Shown piece after piece: positions 62,201-64,000 of a stretch of 64,000 nt of DNA. Position numbers and translations under genes: made by a program. Where the stretch lies: assembly GCA_038501625.1 (NCBI GenBank), contig JAZAYU010000170.1:1114459-1178458 (forward strand), given 5' to 3'. This DNA is from Corbicula japonica. Lineage: Eukaryota; Mollusca; Bivalvia; Venerida; Cyrenidae. The notes under the pieces are model-generated. The model was not told the DNA's origin. It made no database searches and worked only from the letters and a program-made list of their open reading frames with translations. Numbering within the stretch: position 1 is the first letter of the stretch; every line of letters starts with the position of its first letter.

Positions 62201-64000
62201 GGGCAATAACTCAAAAATGAATAAAGCAAGAGTTATGGTTCTTGTGCACTGCACTGCTCCTCATTGAGATCTATCTACTTATGAAGTTTCAACTTCATAA
62301 CTCTTAGACTTTGGGAGATATGCCCCGGACAAAAAGTAAGTATGAGAAATTTCAAAGGGCAATAACTCAAAAATGAATAAAGCAAGAGTTATAGTTCTTG
62401 TGCACTGCACTGCTCCTCAACGAGATCTAACTACCTATGAAGTTTAGTCTTGATACCTCTCATAGTTTTTGTGTAATTGTCCGGACAATATTATGACGGA
62501 CGGACGGACGAACGAACAAACGGACGAACGGGACGGATGGACGGACAAAGCGACAACTATATGCTCCCCCGAATTTCGGGGGGAGCATAATAAATTATTA
62601 CAGAAAGGTGAGTATTGATTTTTACGAGAAAATATGACAAAATAATCACACAAAAGTAGTTTTAATTAAAAAAGCTTTTAAATTCCCCTAAAACACCAAA
62701 ATACTTTCAGGAAAAATGACAGACTGAATTTCCATTTGTGAATTATGATGCTAAAATAAAATCAATGGATTGTGATTTGTGTCCGATATTCAGGCCTCCA
62801 ATATATTTACAACTGGTATTTTTTTATATTGTAGAACACAAGACCTCTGTTGGTGATGCAATTGCCAGCAACAGATGCAGACTGCTAGACAAGTTTCAGT
62901 GGGTAAAAGTAAGGTTGCTGTCCGAAGCAATCTCACTAAAGTCAGATCTAACAGACTGTTAGATCTGATGACGGCCAGCAAAGATCGTACAAAAGCTATA
63001 GCGGTTTTCCCCGATTACTATTTTTAGAACTTGTCAACATAGGAAGCATGATTGATAACGTTCGCAAAACGATCTGAAGAAATCATTACATAAGAAATGA
63101 ATGCACTACTACATAAACACCTATATATTCAGTAAAATATGTCTTACGCAGGCAGTAAACACTTTCAATGGTTTAAAATACTATGTTTACTTTCACTTTT
63201 GCAATTTTGTAGGCGACAATCTGATTGGTTCAAAGGGGTAAGTGATAAAACCACGTTTGAGTTACTCGTCGTCAGATCCTGATAGCGTAGCGGTTTTCAG
63301 GAGATGATTTTAATCAGATTGTGTCCGAAGTGCCAAGGCAAATTTACAAATTACAATTTCTGCCAGAGGAATACCTTGCCATATTTATTATTGTCATTTT
63401 TTTATAGAATAAAATAGATTAAATAATCAGTATTGTTGTTTTATTATGTGTATGGATGTATAAGAGAAAATAAGAGCTATTTGGTAAAAACCCGACTGAC
63501 CGCCTTGGTCACTTCTCCCTGTTTCTGAAAACTTCTCCCTAAATTTCCAGGAGGGAGAAGACACTTCTCCCTAAAATTTGCTCCTAGCTTAATCCCTGCC
63601 TATGCAAATACAGTTTTAGCATTAGTCAAGGATTTCAACTTCCTAACTTCAATCCCCTTCACAGGCATTTAAAACTAATTTTCCCCTGTCATATCTCATA
63701 GCCTCTAATATCACAAATCTCCATTGTGCTTCTTCCTTTCTGGAAAAGCTAGCTGCCTAGCATAACAGTAGGATTGCTACCAGATTCAATAATGATATGT
63801 CTTAAAAATGCTTGAAAAATTTTCAAAACAGATTTAGAAAATTACCAATTTGTTGTTCTCTCTGTGAGGGACAGCCACTCTCTGAGGCTGCGACCAGTTT
63901 TTTCCACGGCCTTGTAGCATAATGTTGCCAGATTCGATGGTGACTCTTCCCTTAATGCCCGAATCTCTGCTGCTGGTATCAGGGTGAACACATCCTGCAC
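32173..64000 (-). CDS. HID1: HID1 homologue, Golgi/dense-core-vesicle trafficking protein (5' end outside window)
   Basis: HID1 is a peripheral membrane protein of the medial/trans-Golgi needed for neuropeptide sorting and dense-core vesicle formation; this is family knowledge from worm hid-1 and vertebrate HID1. Twenty coding exons on the minus strand join in phase into about 780 residues when one extra A in the first exon is discounted. The product follows vertebrate HID1 from its early segment (PSNLATLCYK, RLLTRVLPYIFEDPDW) through YDPVGYG, YLSRIHREE, STKKIQFHQELLVLFW, VGLMHIGVFILLLLSGERNF, FTGTHAD, NHHLVFFLLEVFNNIIQYQF, a Pro/Ser/Glu-rich linker, LTDESEIL and WFRTY to the terminal KLFEIQRV. 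About 40 N-terminal residues, including any N-myristoylation site, lie beyond 64000. The linker (in-window residues about 535-675) is the least conserved part. No transmembrane segment is expected for this family. The largest intron (35900-45678) is packed with repeats. Family assignment is very secure; exon edges come from splice consensus and homology recalled from memory. Confidence 0.96.
32263..32332. mobile_element. P-MITE left half, in last HID1 intron
   Basis: GCCCAAGATCATAAAAATAA to GATTGGCTGAAATGGCGAAT, cut exactly at the palindrome centre. It starts 26 bp upstream of the last coding exon. Confidence 0.7.
32411..32554. mobile_element. P-MITE, intact, in last HID1 intron
   Basis: GCCCAAGG...CCTTCAGC ends. 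CAGCT occurs at both edges, but so does part of the element end, so the target duplication is ambiguous. Confidence 0.8.
32573..32787. mobile_element. T-MITE, right end decayed
   Basis: TTAA at 32569-32572, CCCTTTGCTTCATGGG start; internal AGATCCAAATCAGCC and GGATCTACACTGTTC motifs; no GGAAAGGG terminus left. Confidence 0.65.
33640..33741 (-). pseudogene. Decayed partial duplicate of HID1 exon s
   Basis: About 100 bp immediately downstream of exon s align to the exon itself at an offset of 113-115 bp. Shared landmarks on + are TGTCCTAAAC, GGCTTGG-ATTT, ATCAGTA, ACTGGT and GGTACC in the same order. In the homologous frame it has at least two stops and no coding potential. The exon's splice donor falls at the boundary of the two copies. 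Confidence 0.6.
33741..33899 (-). CDS. HID1: HID1 exon s (penultimate)
   Basis: 159 nt: GLTDESEILKFLQHGTLVGL, LPVPHPILIRKYQANSG, WFRTYLWGVIYL and AG of a split Arg. Acceptor TTTTCAG. The donor AG|GTACCT is weak and coincides with the start of a decayed partial copy of this same exon downstream. Confidence 0.95.
34042..34133 (-). CDS. HID1: HID1 exon r
   Basis: 92 nt: VHTWKHKLPLQTIMRMLQVL and VPQVEKICID plus AA of a split Lys. Acceptor TTACAG, donor GTAAGG. It is near-identical to the vertebrate LPLQTIMRLLQVLVPQVEKI block. Confidence 0.95.
34319..34460. mobile_element. P-MITE in HID1 intron between exons q and r
   Basis: GGCCAAGGATCATAAAACTA to TTATTTATCTTGGGC. The centre reads GGCATCCAGTCACC, slightly decayed; both CCAAT motifs intact. 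Confidence 0.75.
34573..34798. mobile_element. T-MITE, intact, perfect TTAA flanks
   Basis: CCCTTTCCTCCATATATATG ... GTATATGGAGGAAAGGG flanked by TTAA at 34569-34572 and 34799-34802. Confidence 0.85.
35053..35279. mobile_element. T-MITE, left end decayed
   Basis: TTAA at 35049-35052; the right end GAGGAAAGGG is followed by TTAA. The interior retains GATCCAGATCAACTGGCACA. Confidence 0.7.
35483..35590 (-). CDS. HID1: HID1 exon q (linker)
   Basis: 108 nt, 36 codons, phase 0-0. It is Pro/Ser/Thr-rich and ends GGWVASPEW, equivalent to the vertebrate SPTPEW. Acceptor TTTCAG, donor GTGAGT. Confidence 0.9.
35709..35899 (-). CDS. HID1: HID1 exon p (linker)
   Basis: 191 nt: split Arg, then LEKMTEHSAPDEGHKEPVMQ and a Glu/Lys/Pro/Ser-rich stretch ending KKSASV. 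Vertebrate HID1 has a similarly charged, poorly conserved linker with the same entry (ATP-x-x-x-K-x-TE). Acceptor TTGTTCAG, donor GTAAGT. It lies 9.8 kb from exon o; the intervening intron is filled with repeats. Phase agrees with both neighbours. Confidence 0.88.
36347..36480. mobile_element. T-MITE fragment
   Basis: TTTTATTGCATGGACAAACA and GTGTAGATCCAGAACAGCTG remain; the termini are gone. Confidence 0.5.
36732..36836. repeat. Inverted repeat with two nested stems
   Basis: A perfect 21-bp outer stem (AAGATGGAAAAATCTGTCAC... / ...GTGACAGATTTTTCCATCTT) and an inner AACTGTTTTG / CAAAACAGTT stem. Just upstream (36540-36556) CACGTGAGTGACGTCACG combines an E-box and a CRE-like site. Confidence 0.7.
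36865..36965. mobile_element. T-MITE right half
   Basis: GTGAACAGTGTATATCCTGA, CAGATGGCACAGATCTGCTG and GATCTGGATCTACACTCACT in family order; the end has decayed. Confidence 0.55.
37348..37582. mobile_element. T-MITE, intact, perfect TTAA flanks
   Basis: CCCTTTCCTGTATAGATACA ... ATATATCAAGGAAAGGG, with TTAA at 37344-37347 and 37583-37586. Confidence 0.85.
38134..39074 (+). repeat. G/T-only minisatellite, about 940 bp
   Basis: (GTTGGTGGTGTT)-like units with very few A or C on the + strand. The intron transcript of HID1 would carry the complementary A/C-only strand. Long open frames here encode only Val, Leu and Gly and are artefacts. Confidence 0.95.
39075..39176 (+). repeat. Pentanucleotide (CAGTA)n and (GCATA)n repeats
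   Basis: ACAGT units, then four GCATA units, then about 12 more CAGTA units. Confidence 0.95.
39300..40147 (+). repeat. Satellite A, left block
   Basis: Units of about 150-175 bp built of GGGCCATAATTTGATCAAAA, GAGTTATGGTTCTTGGCATA, GAACAAGTGT, TTTCAAAGCT and GCTTGCACGCAAACTTTAAC. It is cut at 40147 by a nested element. Confidence 0.85.
40148..41044 (+). mobile_element. Nested element Y with its own satellite
   Basis: It splits a satellite A unit between GTCGAAA and AAAAAGGGCC. Near its ends are TGTCGCCCTCT and AAGGGCGACA, inverted. The interior has about four units of 165-180 bp with GTGACCTTGACCTTGAGAAT, then (GGAC)n at 40961-41004. Confidence 0.7.
41045..42070 (+). repeat. Satellite A, right block, about 6 units of 175 bp
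   Basis: AAAAAGGGCCATAATTTGAT recurs near 41045, 41225, 41400, 41575, 41750 and 41925. Minus-strand ORFs of 92-94 codons repeat with it and are not genes. Confidence 0.92.
42558..42799. mobile_element. T-MITE
   Basis: Starts ACCCTTTATTCCATATATAT after TTG; the right end is ATGGAGGAAAGGA followed by TTAA (42800-42803). Confidence 0.75.
42804..43857. other. HID1 intron sequence, no repeat family; (AAT)n at 43740-43800
   Basis: Unique AT-rich sequence with an AAT microsatellite. The minus ORF at 43478-43723 is not recognisable. Confidence 0.4.
43858..44062. mobile_element. T-MITE, TTAA flanks, internal deletion
   Basis: CCTTTTCCTTGATATATACG ... CTATACAGGAAAGGG with TTAA on both sides. It lacks about 20 bp of the left half compared with other copies. 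Confidence 0.8.
44063..44711. other. HID1 intron sequence, nothing recognised
   Basis: Unique AT-rich sequence. Confidence 0.4.
44712..44871. mobile_element. P-MITE with small central duplication
   Basis: GGCCCAAGATAATAAAACTT to TTTTATGATCTTAGGCC. CGATTGGCTGAAATG is repeated near the centre. Confidence 0.75.
45165..45350. mobile_element. T-MITE, left end decayed
   Basis: Ends TTTCCATGGAAGAAAGGG followed by TTAA (45351-45354). Internal motifs GACCAGTGTAGATGCAG and GATCTGGATCTACACTGG are present. Confidence 0.65.
45679..45906 (-). CDS. HID1: HID1 exon o
   Basis: 228 nt, completing a split Gly, then NSNLVYTIIRKRQVFHQLAN, LPTD and a basic/Pro-rich start of the variable linker, ending GTLKVSLAATP plus one base before donor GTATGT. 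Reading on past the donor gives a false stop shortly after, so homology decides the edge. Confidence 0.95.
46030..46472. repeat. Locally duplicated intron segments
   Basis: AGGTCATG-GACTGTGTTA-TGTTACCTTG occurs at 46032 and 46133. TTTTCTCCCAATTGTC followed by AAACTTTCAATCTAGTGAAT occurs at 46080 and 46434. Confidence 0.6.
46524..46757. mobile_element. T-MITE, intact, abutting HID1 exon n
   Basis: CCCTTTCCTCCATATATATG ... ATCTATGGAGGAAAGGG with TTAA at 46520-46523 and 46758-46761. Only 16 bp separate it from the exon's 3' edge at 46774. Confidence 0.85.
46774..46876 (-). CDS. HID1: HID1 exon n
   Basis: 103 nt, 34 codons plus one base: AFSTPWFLYASPTNHHLVFF and LLEVFNNIIQYQFD. Acceptor TTTTTTCAG-like, donor G|GTAAGA. 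A T-MITE ends at 46757, only about 16 bp inside the downstream intron. Confidence 0.97.
47063..47315. mobile_element. Small element with GGGCCATAACTCTGG module and GGAC end
   Basis: GATGCCCCCACTGCTGC, AAGGGCCATAACTCTGGTAA, GTGCAAGTTTGAAAGAAATC, GGACGGACACT and TATATGCCTTCCAC follow the same module order as the larger satellite elements, but in a single copy. Confidence 0.5.
47523..47584 (-). CDS. HID1: HID1 exon m
   Basis: 62 nt: SPYLKTLSMVASTKLLHLLE after a split Val. Acceptor TTTACAG, donor GTAAGT. It matches vertebrate SPYLKSLSMVTANKLLHLLE at 16 of 20 residues as I recall that sequence. Confidence 0.95.
47897..47975 (-). CDS. HID1: HID1 exon l
   Basis: 79 nt, 26 codons plus one base: VFHKIITTGHQRLQPLFDCL followed by LTIIVN. 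Donor G|GTACAT is weak but required by phase, the split Val being finished by the next exon. The intron upstream holds the hAT-type element. Confidence 0.95.
48441..49190. mobile_element. hAT-type non-autonomous element with perfect 8-bp target duplication
   Basis: Ends TAGGGATGTGAACGAGTAGC and GATTACTCGTTCCCATCCCTA-type are inverted, with repeated subterminal GTACTCGGGTACTCG motifs on both sides. GTAATTAT flanks it exactly (48433-48440 and 49191-49198). 8 bp is the hAT duplication length. No transposase is present. It sits in the HID1 intron between exons k and l. Confidence 0.88.
49258..49360. mobile_element. T-MITE left half
   Basis: TTAA, CTCTTTCCTCCATATATACG, to GGATCTGCACTGGTTG, then TTAA again; the right half is deleted. 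Confidence 0.7.
49618..49679. mobile_element. P-MITE, centre deleted, next to HID1 exon k
   Basis: GCTGAAGGTTATAAAACTGA joined to GAGACTGGTTTCCATGCTCA; 16 bp from the exon's 3' edge. Confidence 0.65.
49696..49847 (-). CDS. HID1: HID1 exon k
   Basis: 152 nt. It encodes RVGLMHIGVFILLLLSGERN and VRVPMDIPVFTGTHADFLII, the most hydrophobic and conserved part of HID1. Acceptor ATTGCAG, donor GTAAGT. A truncated P-MITE (49618-49679) lies about 16 bp into the downstream intron. Confidence 0.97.
50317..50377. mobile_element. P-MITE left-arm fragment
   Basis: TTATAAAACTGGGAACCTAA, AATCTCAGCAATCTGATTGG, TTGAAA. Confidence 0.5.
50408..50616. mobile_element. T-MITE, TTAA flanks, internal deletion
   Basis: CCCTTTCCCCCATAGACACC ... 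TTTATGGAGGAAAGGG; TTAA at 50404-50407 and 50617-50620. Confidence 0.8.
50890..50982. repeat. 41-bp inverted repeat (hairpin)
   Basis: GTTGTCATCTCATTTTTAAT and onward (50890-50930) pairs with 50942-50982, one mismatch, 11-base loop. TGTTTCGCAATTA also occurs both in the loop side and just after the right arm. Confidence 0.85.
51400..51490 (-). CDS. HID1: HID1 exon j
   Basis: 91 nt, 30 codons plus one base. It encodes KFMFYVLKSSDVLDILVPIL and LNDARADQ, matching the family. Acceptor TTTTCAG, donor T|GTAAGT with a split Ser codon. Confidence 0.96.
51786..51895. mobile_element. P-MITE, partial
   Basis: GGCCCAAGGTTATAAAACTA, then a shortened centre (CAGTCGCCATTACAGCCAAT) and GAGACTGATCTCAAAACTTA. 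The right terminus is lost. Confidence 0.6.
52084..52249. mobile_element. P-MITE with duplicated centre, HID1 intron
   Basis: GCCCAAGATCATAAAACTAA to TTTTATGATCTTGGGC. GGCGACTGGTCGCCATTTCAG is followed by a second GGTAGCCATTTCAG. Confidence 0.75.
52336..52476 (-). CDS. HID1: HID1 exon i
   Basis: 141 nt, 47 codons, phase 0-0. It contains FILKGITRLLNNPLMQTYLP and STKKIQFHQELLVLFWKMCD, near-identical to vertebrate HID1. Acceptor ATTTCAG, donor GTAAGA. Confidence 0.97.
52999..53055 (-). CDS. HID1: HID1 exon h
   Basis: 57 nt, 19 codons, phase 0-0. It encodes NLFVNYLSRIHREE, identical in wording to the vertebrate block. Acceptor TTTCAG, donor GTAAGA. Confidence 0.95.
53410..53512. mobile_element. 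T-MITE relic
   Basis: CAGATTCAGATCAGACAGCA and GTATATATTAAGTAAAGGGT are all that remain. Confidence 0.35.
53727..53952 (-). CDS. HID1: HID1 exon g
   Basis: 226 nt, 75 codons after a split Arg. It encodes HALPLFTSLLNVVCAYDPVG and YGLPYNHLMF, the clearest diagnostic HID1 block, then a variable Ser/Gly/Thr stretch (SSASQNVSVDGTAGGT) also present in vertebrates. Donor GTATTA. A P-MITE begins 14 bp upstream of this exon's 5' edge, next to the acceptor tract. Confidence 0.97.
53966..54101. mobile_element. P-MITE, diverged, next to HID1 exon g acceptor
   Basis: CGTAAGATTAAAAAACTGAG ... CACAGTTTTATAATCATCAG. It begins 14 bp from the exon edge at 53952. Confidence 0.6.
54102..54917. other. HID1 intron sequence
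   Basis: TGAAGTACTTAT-A-ATATA-ATGAAATTAAAA is repeated near 54350 and 54450. Nothing else seen. Confidence 0.4.
54918..55137. mobile_element. T-MITE, TTAA flanks
   Basis: CCCTTTCCTCCATAGATACA ... ATATATGGAGGAAAGGA; TTAA at 54914-54917 and 55138-55141. Confidence 0.83.
55752..56638 (+). repeat. Satellite B, about 5-6 units of 145-150 bp
   Basis: The unit contains CATGGTGAACATTTGTG, GAAATCCCTCCATT, ACAGCCTGGACAAGAAAATT, CTATTTTTAGTAACAGTGAC and CTTGACCTTGG. It begins ACTAGAAATGTGTCCATAGG, resembling the start of the nested element at 40148, so it may itself be a nested insertion. Confidence 0.85.
56640..57140 (+). repeat. Satellite C, 3 units of about 165 bp
   Basis: AAAAAGGGGCATAA starts near 56680, 56845 and 57010, each followed by GAGTTATGGGTCTTGTTGG and CAAGTTTC. 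Confidence 0.85.
57225..57816. other. HID1 intron sequence; possible P-MITE relic
   Basis: 57595-57730 shows GAGCTGAGACTGGTTATCA, GACCAATCACATGCTGGAG and TTTATCATCTTTCACACCC in an order that could be a very old P-MITE. Confidence 0.3.
57817..57874 (-). CDS. HID1: HID1 exon f
   Basis: 58 nt: completes a split Ala codon, encodes 18 residues (ADAHSTPNQWIHFFTSTEN) and leaves AG for the next exon. Acceptor TTGTAG, donor GTAACT. It matches the vertebrate NPWVQFFCSTENR region. It is too short to appear as an ORF and is supported by phase and alignment on both sides. Confidence 0.9.
58332..58500 (-). CDS. HID1: HID1 exon e
   Basis: 169 nt. It encodes DSCEYIWESGVGFAHSPQ and LLLTCFSETMYLPP, which align with the vertebrate protein almost residue for residue. 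Acceptor TTATAG, donor G|GTAACA, leaving a split codon finished by the next exon. Confidence 0.95.
58884..58937 (-). CDS. HID1: HID1 exon d
   Basis: 54 nt, 18 codons starting DLLFCPEFT, phase 0 at both ends. The acceptor is preceded by a T/A-rich tract ending TTTTCAG; donor GTATGT. It matches the DLLFCPDFT block of the family. Confidence 0.92.
59390..59434 (-). CDS. HID1: HID1 exon c
   Basis: 45-nt micro-exon of 15 codons (VDSPPLAQTLLNALC), phase 0 at both ends, acceptor TTACAG, donor GTAAGT. It corresponds to the PLAESLLLAIA segment of vertebrate HID1 and would be missed by ORF scanning. Confidence 0.9.
59748..59857 (-). CDS. HID1: HID1 exon b
   Basis: 110 nt. Acceptor TTTTTGCAG, donor GTAAGT. 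It completes a split Val codon, then encodes 36 residues including RLLTRVLPYIFEDPDWRGFF, one of the most conserved HID1 blocks, and ends GQGEDNE in phase 0. The preceding intron (about 4 kb) contains a possible 3.5-kb transposon with a nested satellite element. Confidence 0.95.
60614..62590 (+). mobile_element. Satellite-bearing element Z
   Basis: AACAAGAGCCGTCAGAGACG and TATGCTCCCC at the left; a GGAC/GAAC microsatellite (62494-62545) and GGGGAGCATA at the right; the two TATGCTCCCC ends are inverted. The layout is the same as the other two composite elements. Confidence 0.75.
60790..62440 (+). repeat. Satellite D, about 11 units of 156 bp
   Basis: GGGCAATAACTCAAAAATGA starts near 60796, 60951, 61108, 61265, 61421, 61577, 61733, 61889, 62045, 62201 and 62357. 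Later units are nearly identical. Other landmarks are AGAGTTATGGTTCTTGTGCA and GATATGCCCCGGACAAAAAG. Confidence 0.93.
62591..63590. other. Non-coding HID1 intron sequence
   Basis: A 74-codon plus ORF (62738-62962) is not recognisable. CTTCTCCCT repeats occur at 63508-63575. Confidence 0.4.
63846..64000 (-). CDS. HID1: HID1 exon a (most 5' in window, partial, frameshifted)
   Basis: The exon runs off the window edge. It reads in frame through VQDVF, PAAEIRALREESPSNLATLC and YKAVEK. It then meets six A residues (63898-63903 on +, T-run). With six, the frame goes to a quick stop in the following intron; with five, it continues LVAASESGCPSQREQQI, which resembles the vertebrate protein, and ends G|GTAATT, pairing in phase with the next exon (split Val). 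The extra base is therefore an indel or an assembly error. Confidence 0.9.

Larger units (their letters stand above)
60076..63598. mobile_element. Possible 3.5-kb DNA transposon in first HID1 intron of the window
   Basis: Ends CAGGGATC and ...AATCCCTG are inverted over 7 bp and flanked by CCTAT on both sides (60071-60075, 63599-63603). The subterminal ACTTCGCCCT (left) and ACTTCTCCCT (right, repeated) resemble each other. No transposase seen. About 2 kb of it is a nested satellite element. The short ends make this tentative. Confidence 0.4.

Overview
The window is eukaryotic and almost certainly comes from a bivalve mollusc, probably a heterodont clam. The evidence is AT-rich DNA, small exons with GT-AG introns of 0.1-10 kb, no bacterial-type ORFs, and a very high load of short non-autonomous transposons and satellite-bearing elements of the kind found in bivalve genomes. 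I did not identify the species. Family assignments were made by eye.

One protein-coding gene is clear: HID1 (Hid1/dymeclin family, Golgi and dense-core-vesicle trafficking) on the minus strand. Twenty coding exons run from the right edge (64000, 5' end cut off) to a TAG stop at 32173-32175. Joined in phase they encode about 780 residues, which are everything except roughly the first 40 residues of the vertebrate protein. All introns are GT-AG and all phases are consistent. The one defect is a single extra A in an A-run of the most 5' exon (63898-63903), which breaks the frame and may be an assembly error. A decayed partial copy of the penultimate exon lies directly downstream of it.

Layout: 1-24 kb is gene-poor and holds a few hairpin-bearing elements (0.9, 1.55, 3.2 and 9.8 kb, the last carrying an 11-copy 104-bp array), a 1.2-kb inverted-repeat transposon with a nested SINE-like insert (8.4-9.7 kb), a 975-bp foldback with two apparently identical 268-bp arms (13.4-14.4 kb), a 139-bp near-perfect palindrome (17.2 kb) and one doubtful coding remnant (19.7 kb). 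From 24 to 58 kb the sequence is crowded with two MITE families. P-MITE is a palindrome of about 145-155 bp whose arms each carry CCAAT and TATA-like motifs facing outward. T-MITE is a 200-240 bp piggyBac-like element with CCCTTTCC...GGAAAGGG ends and TTAA flanks. Many copies sit in HID1 introns, a few within 14-17 bp of an exon edge.

The HID1 introns also hold a 4.3-kb composite element (37.9-42.15 kb) with a 940-bp G/T-only tract, pentamer repeats, a satellite and a nested second element; a 750-bp hAT-type element with a perfect 8-bp target duplication (48.4-49.2 kb); a second composite element (55.3-57.2 kb); and a possible 3.5-kb transposon (60.1-63.6 kb) with an 11-copy 156-bp satellite element nested inside.

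I found no tRNA or rRNA gene, no CRISPR array and no operon. The unusual content is in the repeats: the promoter-like symmetry of the P-MITEs, the identical-arm foldback, the modular satellite elements, and the exon-edge duplication in HID1.
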